Source of the DNA: Bigelowiella natans CCMP2755
Lineage: Eukaryota > Cercozoa > Chlorarachniophyceae
DNA length: 64,000 nucleotides
Direction: 5' to 3'
Assembly: GCA_000320545.1 (NCBI GenBank)
Contig: ADNK01000826.1
Span: forward strand, 1 to 64,000
Made by a program: the position numbers and the translations under genes. Within the stretch, counting starts at the first letter, position 1. Every line of letters starts with the position of its first letter. The notes beneath the pieces were generated by a model. That model had not been told where the DNA came from and made no database searches. It worked only from the letters and a program-made list of their open reading frames with translations. Of the stretch, positions 1 through 10,511 are shown one piece after another.

Positions 1-989
1 GGAGATAGAAAGTAAGACGCTACGAATGCTGACGTTTGTTGGGATTCCTGCCGAACGTCAGCACTTTCGATCCCCCCCCCTCCTCCCCCCCCCCCCCCCT
101 CCTCCCTCCCCGCCTCCTCCTCCTCCCACTAGTATTGCTACGCTGTCTCAACCCATTCATATTTGTGTCGAATCTCCAAAAGTGAGCAAGAATGTCCTGC
201 CCTTTATCTCGGTACGGCGTGAATAGCCACAGCTCTTGCGGATTCTCGATGAAAGTTGAGAATATCGACGTAATCGCTACTCCCGCTTTGGAACTCAGCT
301 TTGCTGGTCCTTCCGCGGTTAACAATGCGAGGTTATACCTGAGGAAGTAGTGTGCGGACGGATGTGCGTGTGTGTGTGCGTGCGTGCGCGTGTGTGTGTG
401 TGTGTGTGTGTGTGTTGTGTTGTGTATCTTAATGAGTATTCTCACGTACCTCACTGCCAGACGGTCGAGCGATCTCGTCACATTTAGGACCTTTATAGAT
501 CAAACAAACAAACAATCGTGTCTCAGATGAAACCCCATACTGAACGGACCATTTACTGTGTCTTCTTCCCTTTACTCCCTGCCTCCCCCCTCCTCCTTCT
601 CTCCCTTTGCCTCTACCACCTGTCTGAGATTGCAAAAGCGCTGCTCTACACACTGATTCAGCGTGAGAAGTTTTCTGTCCTCGGTTCTGATTTCTGTCAA
701 TGTCGTTTTCACGTGCGTTCCTCCCGGCTGTGGAGGCCGGCCTTCAGCACTGCCGCCGAACTCGACGATCTTCTCATGAGTCACATTGGTCGTTACGGTG
801 CAAATCTGCCTCAGAAGACACCCGAGAGCGTTGCGACGATGAATCAAGTAGTTGCGGTTAAATTGCAGCAGGAAAATGGGCACTTCCTCCTGATTATATA
901 TGCACACATACAATCAGCTGGCAGCGTTCATCATGTTTATATCCATTCGAATTTGAGAAGGAACGCTGAGACAAGGGAGGAGCAATCAT
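1..989 (-). CDS. Unrecognised multi-exon gene, 3' end off the left edge
   Basis: I do not recognise this protein. A phase-consistent chain can be read on the minus strand: exon 989-912 (ATG at 989), exon 889-620, exon 490-450, and exon 338 to about 130. All have GT..AG borders. The third intron is occupied by a CA/TG microsatellite. The joined protein begins MIAPPLSQRS, is basic and polar in the middle (residues about 27-116), then has a more hydrophobic exon containing the stretches YNLALLTAEG and ELWLFTPYRDKG. No signal peptide, repeat or catalytic motif is evident. Below about 130 the frame runs into a C/T-rich low-complexity tract and the true end is not in the window. The gene model is inferred from splice phase only; expression is unknown. 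Confidence 0.5.
27..63. repeat. Short inverted repeat (10-nt arms)
   Basis: TGCTGACGTT at 27-36 is mirrored by AACGTCAGCA at 54-63, leaving a 17-nt loop. It lies just outside the C-rich tract (about 69-129) and could fold as a hairpin. Function unknown. Confidence 0.55.
362..425. repeat. (TG)n microsatellite in an intron
   Basis: Nearly pure GT/TG tract with some GC steps, lying in the intron between the third and fourth exons of the left-edge gene. It is read as His/Thr repeats in one frame but that is not coding. Confidence 0.9.
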
Positions 990-1068
990 TCACCCTTTCT
1001 TTTTAATTAAACAAGTTCTCCTATCTGCCTCCCCCCCCCCCCCCCCCAACCCCCACCCTGTCCCTTAT

Positions 1069-3280
1069 TCACCACAGATCAACCTCGTCTATCATGAGAT
1101 TGAAGAGCGTCTTTGAGTTCTCGTAAGTGACTTGACCGAGCTTGGAGCACTGGTCCTCTACCACCAGATGATTGTAAAGCTCCTCGTAGTCATTTTCTGT
1201 ACCTCTTGCCTCCTGAAAAGGTGCCATACTGGCCCTCTTTGCATCCCTCTGCTTTTGCATGTTGTAATCATCGGTGAAGAGATAGTCGGAGTTCAGCTTC
1301 AATTGCTCTTTCTCTGAATTCGTGTTGTTTTTCCTCCTATGCTGCTGATTCTCTCCCCTCGAATCGTAAGCTTCCCCGCCATTCCTAGAAGGAAATGGGA
1401 GTGGCAGCAGTGGTGGGGATGCTGACGAAGAGTTCTGGAAGCTGTGAAGATTGGAAGTATTTGACGATGATGACGACGATGATGAAGCATTCTGATAGTA
1501 ATCGTACTTGTTTGAATATTGCTGCTGCTGGAGTGGAAGGGATGTCAGCGCCCCCCCCTCCCTTCCTCCTCTTCCGAAGGGTTCATCAGCGCAGCACGCA
1601 TAATAGGCTTTATGAGTGCCTCCTTGGTGGCATTCTCCACCTTCACTTGGAAGCGATGATTTATCGCCGCTGTCTACGCCCGGTGCGCCATTTCTTACTA
1701 AGAATGACCCGAGGTAAGCGTCTTTGTCCATCATATCCCCGCCCCTATTCGTTGCGGAAAGGAAACGCAATAGGGAGGAGGACGTGGAGGAGGAGCTCGT
1801 CGTCGGCGCCGCCGCAGCAGCAGCTGGGCAGGAGTTGAGCGACCAGGTCTTCTTGACATTAAGCCCACATCCAATGTCCTTTGTCTCCCCGTTGATCATT
1901 TCCTCAGCACTACACAAACGTGCTCCAACAGCACGACAATGCCGGCTCGCTTCCACATACGTGGCCATTCCTGGGCATTCTTGCGACGCCAGCATTGCTG
2001 ACGCGCACACCTGCTGAGAGCCGTGTCCCGCTGCCCATCCAAGCTCCGAGCAGGATAGCGCCGATGGTTGGATGCAGCTGCCGTAAAGTCGCACTTGACG
2101 AAGAATCACGTCCTGATTCCCTTCGCTGTTGCTATTGCCACCACCATAGCTTGAGGTTGGAACGATTTTCAGCCAGTGAGCGCCAACTTTAGCATAGTTT
2201 ATTCGGTGCGTCTGGGGGAGGGCAGTCTGCTCAGAGTCCCCAAAATAAGCTCTTTCCCATTCGTTCAGGAAGACCCATCCATCCACGGGAGGACCAGCTT
2301 CTGCGGTGGCGTTTTTATCAGATGATGGCGATTCTAACGATGGAGTGCGTGGACGATCTGCTGCATAGGACACGAAAAGTTGCAATTGCTTCGGTGTCTC
2401 AGGCCCGCCATTGGCGGCATTCCCGCCCGCTATAGACACCTTGGACACCGTGCAGAGAGAGTTCATCTTGAAGAAAATAGGCTCCCCTATTTTGACCTTG
2501 ATGTCGTTGTTAGAAAGGGAGGAGTCAGAGGCCGTGTTGAACGATCCTGTCACAAGGCTGCTCGCTGAGTCGCCGTTGGACAGAAACACACGACTTGGCT
2601 GCAAGCGGGTTGTTCTGCCCGTTGGAAGAAAGCAAAACATCGAAGCGGAGCTGCGGTCGTTCGTAGCGCTGAGCCTTCCCGCGGTATCGATGACAAATAA
2701 GCGCCCAGAGGCCTTGACTCTGATGTGGAAACAATCATCACCAAGCGAGACGAGGGACATGCGAGTCGAGGCGTCGGGCACTTGCGAGGACGAAGAGATG
2801 GTCGGGAACCTCATTACCCTATCTGCACGCAGATAGCCTCCAGAGAAGGGGGATGAGGAGATGGAAGTAACTTTGCCTGCTGCTGCTGCTGCTGCTGCTG
2901 CTGGAACAGACGACCAAAGGGATAGATATCCATTTCCTGCATCTTCGACTTCGAATGGCTGCGGGGTCTCACCTTGGCGTGCTAGCCGAAGCTGCAAGCT
3001 CAACGGGTCAACCACAAGCCCAACTTGTTCTTCTTCTTCTGCTTCCCCCCCACTCGCGGTCCTCATGGAGCTCGTCTCTTTCTCCCCTTCCTTCGTTTTC
3101 TTTCTCTTGTAGAAGATGGTGATGGAGGAAGGGATTCCATGGATCGAGAACTTGTTCACAGTCGCCTCCCAGAAGCGCGCGATTTCGTCGTGTGACAGTG
3201 CCTTGTTCCAGTAGTATAGCTCCGCGATGGCAGTTGCCTGGCGGCCGGTGGGGCCGATTCTTTTTGATAGCCGGTGTTGC

Positions 3281-3312
<32 letters not shown>

Positions 3313-5271
3313 GCTATGATGAGAGGCAAAACCGGTGGTAAGAGCAACGGTTTCAGCATTGAGATTCCGTGTATCCAGATATGGCCCCGACGTTGTGGTG
3401 GCCAAATATAACTTCCTCTCCGCGTCACTTTCCCCGTCTTCCGCGTCCACAGAGACTACGACGAGGCACCATTCCTTGCTGCAGTCGCTATTTGGGGAGA
3501 TCATCGTTGGCTTGTATGCCCAGTAAGCCAGCGTGTATAAAGGCCCTATCTGTGTGGGTCTGCCCGACGAAATACTAAGAGACTCGTTATCGGGCAGCGT
3601 CCAAGCCTTCACACCTTCAAGTCGCGTACATGGCAGTCGTTGATACTCCGACCCGGACGCGATGTCGATCAACTCTCCGAGACCGTCGGTCTCTTCAGCG
3701 TTGAGTAGGACTTTCAGGCTCCGCATGGCAGGGAGCCTGCTCCTCGTCGCTAGGAGAAAGTTTGGAGTGTCCGTGGACCAGCCAACAGGTCGTGACAGTA
3801 AGGGCAGGGAGGGAGGAGTGACTCCTGCTCCCTCTCCGCCGCCACTTCCCTTTCCATAAGGGAGGGCTGGCGGATTACCAGGAAGGAAGCCGGCAGCCGT
3901 GTTACCGAACCCGTCGTCCAGTGGATAGTGAGCGACTAGCTTCTTGCCCAAAGGGCCATTGCTGCTGCTGCTGCTGCTGCTGCTGCTGATATACGTGTGG
4001 GAGAGCATATTGCTTGCCAACTTGACTTCCACGCGGGAAAGGGCATGCCTCCAAACGGAAAAACGAGACATCTGGCCCTCAAACGTGCTTGCATCTTCGC
4101 TTGATCTTGGGGGAGCCGTTCCTATGAATAATGGGCCATTGTTATTCCTAGTTGGGGAGGAGGAGGAAGAGGGGGTGAAGGGTGTTCCAGTAGCTGCTGA
4201 TAATTGCGGAGATGATAATGATGATAATGATGATGGTGGTAGGGAGGAGGACGCCTTAAGAGGAAGCTCGCAATCGATCTCCCCATTTACAAAAAGTCTC
4301 AGGCGTTGCTGATCGTATGATGCGGCAAGATGACTCCAGGAGTTTGGCGATAACTTGCTGAATCCTTTACATGAAAATGACTTCTGCACGCTGTCTGTGC
4401 CTCCTGGTGCAGCAGTTTTTGCGCCGAGTGACACGCTAGGATGACCGGCTCGAAGGTCTAATCTATACCGGAATGAAGAAGATACTGGATGATCAAGATG
4501 GTGGCTTTGTTGAAGGGGAGGAGGATATGATGGTGTGCTTGTCGAGTTGTCGAAAGTGGAATGGTAATCGGATGATGGCGATTTACGTTTTCCGTTGCTA
4601 TCGCTCACAGGTAATAGCATTTTGAACAGCACAGGTGCCAAAGCGCTCTCCACGGCAGTCTCCGAAGGCTTTATCCATACCGACACCGTCCAGTTGGAGG
4701 GAGCAAGAACCCCTCTGCTGTCGTCTATCATAAGACCACCGGGGTGCTGCTTGCTTCTACCTGTGCTACTGCTGCTGCTGCTGCTGTTATCATTGTCATT
4801 GTTGCTTGACCTCATATCAAGTGAAAATGCACCAGCTCCCGAAAGGCCGTACAGTGAGCATTCTAGCCCTGGTGCTAGGGACGTTGAGTTTGCGAGCGCC
4901 CATCCTCCTCTCTGGACCTCCTTCACAACCAAACTACGTGCGAAACCGGAGCATTCGGGATCGACCGCGGAACTTGCCCTGACGCTCTTGCAGTTTGTGC
5001 TCACCTCACACGTGAGCTCCCGGGTACATCCTTTTTGTAGTGCCTTTGGTAATGGGTAGAAAGGCTGTGGTCAGTTTGGTTTGAAAAGGAGGAGAGAAGG
5101 AAATCGAAGAATAAATGCTGCTGCTGGGATACTACCTCTCGCTTTCCAACGATGATTTTGGAGCCACACATAACGTTTGTATGGATCTGGGTTTGCGGCT
5201 TTGATGACGACGAGGAGTCCTCCGTCACAGCTCGCAATATTGCTTTTTCTCGGGGAGGGTAGCTGATCGTG
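1069..5271 (-). CDS. Secreted LamG-like / cysteine-rich protein (3' part of a larger gene)
   Basis: One 3.96-kb exon (5030-1069) plus a 136-nt exon (5271-5136) give a continuous frame of about 1,366 residues. Visible parts: a Cys-rich N-terminal segment; a first laminin-G/concanavalin-like fold with WTVSVWIKP, SWSHLAASYD and RLFVNGEI at about residues 150-370 of the exon; a second, diverged LamG-like unit ending in AELYYWNKALSHDE; a fascin/beta-trefoil-like stretch (GDDCFHIRVKASGRLFV); then a Cys-patterned module with ARLCSAEEM ... IGCGL ... YYACCADEP, which I know from other algal and oomycete-type secreted proteins. Long Ser, Gln and Asn runs separate the domains. The large exon has no in-frame ATG or signal peptide at its 5' end; the open frame simply begins after a splice acceptor. 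It is therefore probably the 3' part of the gene starting at 7158. Likely cell-surface or extracellular adhesion; function is inference. Confidence 0.75.
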
Positions 5272-5415
5272 CTGAGATGTATATCATTTTTGGTAAAATA
5301 TTATTATAGCTTGTACGTTGTGGGTGTGTACGTAAGTGTGTTTAGGTGTTAGGTCCCCGGCCAAAATATGATAACATGATATGGTTGGAAGTATCAGGGG
5401 ATAGGAATGAATAAT

Positions 5416-6416
5416 TTACTTTAGAATTTCAGCTGCTCCTTCTGGTTTGTTGGGAACATTTTCATGGACAAAACGTTTAACCCAGCATTCTGCATCTCCA
5501 CTCTCCTTCGGACGGTGTGCGCGGTGTATCAACCCAGAGAGAAATTGTGTGCACCGTCCTCCCTCTCCTCCTTTCCTGGCGCTTTCCCCTTCAAACATCC
5601 TTGGGATTGCTTGAGCACGACTATCTACGTCGTTGCCAATGCTTCCTTCAGCTGCTGATATCCACTCAGAAGCTACACAGTTCCCATCTGCATTGCAGCC
5701 CAAAACACATCTTGATGATGTGAGGCCATAGTCCACCTACACATAGCAAAAACAATCACAGAACAGAGTAACAGCTATCCATCAGCTCCCGATTCTGATG
5801 GAGACTATAAGAACATTGGGCAATTGTGCCGGGAGAGAGTAACGATGTCGGTGACTAATTACTTCACCTGAGTCTTCGCCTCCTCCTCACTGCTTTCGAG
5901 CTGGCATCTGCCATTTCCAACGAAAACCAGGTTTTGCAACGCTTGCTTCGATGAGGTGGAGTGGCTTATAGATGATGATGATGATGATGGTGATGATGAT
6001 TCCTCAAAAGAGAAGCTTCTTGAAAATGCAGAAGATGACGTGTTCGAGGTTGGAACTTCAAGCGACATCTGCTTCAGCCCAAAATGCTTATTCCGTCTAC
6101 GCTTAAACGTGTTACTTACTTGAAGATAAGACGAGTGAGATAGTGATGATTGCGCGGCAGCTGCCTCTACGGCTCCATCTACCCACCACGTTGAAATACG
6201 GTCTTCCTCCTCCTTGCCGTTTTCATCATTGTTTATTCTTTCCTCGTCTTGTTGAGAAGACCCTTCCTCTTCTAGCTTCTCTGAAAAGCGCCCGGGCTCT
6301 TTGCCATCTCTATATTGGGATGGCAACGTGTTGGGAGAATCGAGGTCGTTTACAAGCTCCTCTTCCTGAAAGTATTATAGCGAAAGATGGGTGTTTTTCT
6401 TCACCAAATAGCCCTT

Positions 6417-6449
<33 letters not shown>

Positions 6450-7158
6450 TCACATTACCATATTTTTCACACCCAGTGGCATAACGTATCCACGCCCATT
6501 TTGTAAAACCTAGTGTAATACAGCGTGTTTAGTTCGTGGAGGTCAACGTTTCTCAGATTAGAAATAATTTGAGCATTACCATCTGGTTAAGGGTATATGT
6601 TGACTTATTGAGTTTCTCTCGATAGTTCTCACGCCAGGCTTCCTCTATCTGCAATAGTCAGCGAAACTTAACTGGAGTTTTTGAGTAAATCAATGGACAT
6701 TTATCACCTTCAGCTCGTCCTTCAATAGCTGTACCTTCTTCTGTTGAAGATCCACTTCGTGTACTAGTTGCTGAACTGCATCAATAACCACAGAAATCAA
6801 GGAAAATGACCTGTGCTTGTGATCGAGTAGATTCAATACCTCGTTCTTCGAGTACATTCATCGCGGAGTTGCCGTCGGAAAACAGGAAGTGAGCAACATA
6901 TCTGAAAGGAATAATCCACCGTAAAAATTTCTAATAGACTATCCCAGTAGAATCAGCAAAGGGGAGGAGAGCGGTGATGAGTCTTTTTGGAACTTACTCG
7001 TGTAAGATTCGATTTGGGACACGAGTCCTCTCGTTCGCTCGTGGGACGGTCGCGCACACTGAGGTGTTGAAGGCAAAAAGAAGCAAGAGAATCTTCCAAA
7101 GAGTCTGGCTCCAAGGCCTCCTCAGTAATATTCCATGCCCTCCCCCCGACAATCCCAT
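5416..7158 (-). CDS. Signal-peptide, coiled-coil and Cys-rich N-terminal part, probably spliced to the LamG exons
   Basis: Eight exons in consistent phase: 7158-6998, 6901-6811, 6770-6708, 6648-6605, 6551-6494, 6365-6120, 6068-5868 and 5736-5416. Read alone they give 394 aa ending at 5416. The start is the first ATG (MGLSGGGHG), followed by a hydrophobic core WKILLLLFAFNTSVCA that looks like a signal peptide. Exons 3-4 encode a heptad-like segment (QQLVHEVDLQQKKVQLLKDELK region), then an acidic Glu/Asp stretch and a Ser-rich stretch. The last exon is Cys-rich (RCVLGCNADGNC). A donor inside it (after codon TGG at 5482) is in phase with the acceptor at 5271, which would skip the stop and join this gene to the downstream LamG exons, giving one 1,738-aa secreted protein. 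Only 144 nt separate the two, too little for a separate promoter and first exon, so I favour one gene. The intron at 6119-6069 is only 51 nt. Confidence 0.65.
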
Positions 7159-8063
7159 TGTTGCTGTTGCTATCCGCGGGGGGCTCTCATACTGTGCCGG
7201 CGCGTGTAAGTCACGATTGGTCTGTGTAAGCGACAATCAATGCTATTGGGTGTGTTGCGATATTTTCAGTATGTTATTTAGACACAAATCATGATTTATC
7301 GATCAAAAGTTCTTGTGCAGATGCAAATGTACCAGCAACTGATACCACCCTACAGTCAAACTTCCATGAAATAACTGGTGGTGCCGACCTTCCATCAATG
7401 TATGTATTTTTTTGAATAATTTGAACAAACCCGAATAATAATTCTGTTCGATTTCTCGCAGTATTTATTCGTTAATTCGTCTGCGACATCGGGCGAGGCG
7501 CATTGACGAAACGGCATGGGTTTCAACCAAAAAATAATCATGTGTTTGAGGTCGTAATAGGGCCTTGTCTCGCTTAAAATGAACCGTGTAGATCTACGAC
7601 TGGTCCATGTGAAAAACCGAAGATGATCACATGACTTTGCTTTTATTTAGGTGTAAACTAGATCCAGATTGATTAGGGTACCCTATTGTGTAGATCTAGT
7701 ACAGTCGAAACGCCCACTTGTGTAGGCCTGTAGATTCTACATGTAGATCTATACGAGTCGTACCTGTATCTAGATCGATCTAAAACAATTTTTCAAAAAA
7801 CGCATGTGTTCACTTATCCTCAAAAACCTCCAAAAACCATAGCATTCACCTTCTACGACAATCCCCACCTAGTCGTACTTAGATCTAGATCTGGGTCTAG
7901 GTCTTTCTTTTTAGGTGAAACCGTGGGTTTAATCGCCACTTCGAGCCGAATCTTATCAATATCTTAGGCATCGGCGCATTCGCAATCAAAAATATCTTTA
8001 TCGCGAGTTCGCACAGGTGCCCCAGATCTCAAACCACATCTTCACTTCGCTGACTCCTTTGCA
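7159..8063. promoter_or_regulatory. Divergent promoter with a cluster of AGATCTA palindromes
   Basis: No gene seen. The stretch separates the minus-strand signal-peptide gene from the plus-strand EF-hand gene. It contains repeated palindromic AGATCT/TAGATCTA words: GTAGATCTAC at 7588-7597, CTAGATCC at 7659, TAGATCTA at 7691-7698 and 7744-7751, TCTAGATCGATCTA at 7769-7782, and TAGATCTAGATCT at 7880-7892 followed by TCTAGGTCT. The density in about 300 bp looks non-random and suggests binding sites for a dimeric regulator, which is inference. Confidence 0.5.
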
Positions 8064-8483
8064 ATGTCCTTTCAAGATTTCTTCGACTGCATTGACGTTG
8101 ATGGCTCTGGGAAAGTCTCTTCAGAAGAATTCTTGCAATTTTCTGCCGCGCTGGTCAGTGGCTGCGACAATGAGAAAGAGAAGGAAGCAGTAGCAGAGTT
8201 CGTCAGTACCGTTGTTGCCTCAGTCCATGCCAAAGGGCTAGAAGAGTTCACAGGAGACGATTTGAAGGGCTTTGACTATGAAGGGCTGGCGGTCAAAGAA
8301 GAAAACATGTCTGAGTTTGAAAAAATTGTCAAAACAATCGTTGAAAACAAGGAGGAGATATTGAAGATGGTCAAAGAATCCAAAAATGTTGATTCCGATG
8401 AGGTCATGAAAGCTCTTGGGGGTGACAAATTTGAGAAATTGTTAGGGGACAAGGTAGATAAGGCCAATGCTAAAAAAGATTAA
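8064..8483 (+). CDS. Small EF-hand calcium-binding protein (139 aa)
   Basis: Intronless frame starting MSFQDFFDCID. Residues 11-22 form a canonical EF-hand loop (DVDGSGKVSSEE) with Asp, Asp, Ser and Glu at the ligand positions, flanked by a helix-compatible sequence on each side. The remainder is a charged, helical Lys/Glu-rich protein with no second canonical loop, although diverged loops (for example around residues 63-75) may pair with the first. It is a likely cytosolic calcium sensor or buffer; no partner is indicated. The ATG is the first in frame, after an A/T-rich leader. It is one of two clearly intronless genes in the window. Confidence 0.85.
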   Translation: MSFQDFFDCIDVDGSGKVSSEEFLQFSAALVSGCDNEKEKEAVAEFVSTVVASVHAKGLEEFTGDDLKGFDYEGLAVKEENMSEFEKIVKTIVENKEEILKMVKESKNVDSDEVMKALGGDKFEKLLGDKVDKANAKKD

Positions 8484-9337
8484 TGCGTGAGCTTGGCAAG
8501 TTGTGAGGTCGTTCCGATATGTGGAAAATCGCACGAGAATCTTCACCATTGCAGTGACATGCGCAACCTCTCCTGCATCCCCTACCCTGGCCTTTCACAC
8601 TGCTAGACTGTTGGACATGAGATTCGGAAGTCAATGCCTGTTTGAAACACCAGAGCGAGGAACAATCTTCTGAGGTCTCTGGAGATGCGATCTTCTCACA
8701 GCCATCAGCAACTTGGGAATCAAGCTCGCGCATGGGCAACACGACAGTAGTGGACATGCTCTGATTCTTGCATTGAAATTTCTCTTCAATCATGCCTTCA
8801 TTCACACACGTACATGCACATTCAATTTCAATGTTCATCACATGTCCACAATTTTTTCCTGCCAGCGAGCAGATGATTGGTGGGGTGCTGAGACAGATGG
8901 GCATGAGCGACATCAGAGGATGCTTTGGCGCAGCAGCAGCTGTGCACTGATGATAATCACTTGGATTGTGATTGAATTCGTGACGCAGTTTCACATTGCA
9001 CACGTGCTAGCGTGCGCTCATGCAGCACCTCAGGACCTATGATTGGTTCCCAATGTGCGTCGATCTGCCATATGACCTGCCCATGTGCAAAGTTTCCCAG
9101 AGCTTATAATATGCAGAGCTGCACGTTTTGGTGATCGAACGTGCTGTGGGGCCACTTTCAGCGCTGGACAACATTATCAGCATGGCAGAACAAGAAGCAC
9201 AAATAGAATCGAATTGCGTATCGATTGATCTCATCAGTGATTTTCTGCAAGCCATATGCCATGTGGCTTTGCTCACGAAAAGTTGGTTGGATGTGCATTG
9301 CTGCACGCAGCGTGATAATAACAAACTCATCATGTTC
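8484..9337. other. Intergenic, no gene supported
   Basis: Lies between two convergent genes. Open frames on both strands here are short, lack family features and have no consistent splice chain. The sequence is rich in CATG, TGCA and CACATG words, as in the other intergenic stretches of this window. Confidence 0.6.
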
Positions 9338-10480
9338 CTAAATGTTGACAACATCTACAAGTGATTTCTGTTGGACTACTTTCTCAGCACCCGGAAGTCT
9401 CTCAAGAGGTTCGCCAAACCTGTTGAAATCTTCATTAAACACATGTTGCTTACTAAATTCTAACAAAATATAGGCAACCTGTTCACCCAAGACGTCCACC
9501 CGAAGCCAAACCTACAGCAGCAAAAAACACCAGTTGATATATACACAAAGAAATAATCAAGTTTGAAATGGCGACCTTGCCGCTGCGCATGCATCCCACG
9601 CATTGGAGGAGACAAACGATATCAGAGACTCTCTTATTTGTAGCCTATCCACGCAACTCTGGTACATTTTGGGATCGACCTGTAAAACATGTGGTATTTA
9701 AACTGCGAGAATAAAGGTATCCACAATCCTTATCGTTAAATAAGGGTAATTTTTGTGTTGAATTTTTCTAACTGATACCTTGTGGCACTTCGCATCGTCA
9801 GCAGTAATAATGTCATCCAAATATTCAGTCAATCCTGAGAGTTTGCAGTGATGTACAAATTTAAACGTAACACTATACAGATCCATCATCATCACCATCA
9901 TCGCCATCATCATCATCTCTATAATCAGAGTCATCGCCAATCAAACACCGTTTGCCTTCAGAGCCGAAGAGAGCATATCTTTGGTTCCATTTGATAGCAC
10001 AACCGTTTTACATCCAGACTCCTGGGCAACGAAAAAAATATCGATTTTTCTAAAATGAAATACATAGCATTGAATTTTCAAAAAAAAGGGAAAAAAAGGT
10101 AAGAGGAAAATCTGATTTCTTGAATTCCCACCTTTGCTTTCTTTAACGCCTCTGTGCACTCAGGAAATGCCTTTGTATGGATTAATCACACCATCAAGGT
10201 CACCACCATTAATATGGGAACACCAAGTGTAGGTCAGGAAGTTGGAAGCGATACGGGTATACAGTATGGAGCTGTATACTTCAGTCGACCTTGAGATGGT
10301 AGTACTGCTCGATCAGATTGTCGATCACACCTTCAGCGCACTCTTTATATGGAGGGGGGGAACGGAGGAGGAAGAGAAGGAGAACAGAATAATTATTGGA
10401 TGTCAAAAATAGTAATGGTAACGGGAAACCATTTTCAAAGATAAGATGGTAGCACACGTACACGTGAATTACATGTATTA

Positions 10481-10511
<31 letters not shown>

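Noticed and set aside
8470-9364. Several 75-177-aa frames between the EF-hand and dehalogenase genes
   Set aside because: Overlap each other on both strands, lack domains and have the composition of intergenic palindrome-rich DNA.
9479-9679. A GC..AG intron after GCG in the dehalogenase gene, giving ...DACAAVWLRVDV
   Set aside because: A normal GT..AG pair of introns with a 33-nt exon (9511-9479) restores the family sequence ARFGFGWTSWVNRFGEP, so the GC donor is unnecessary.
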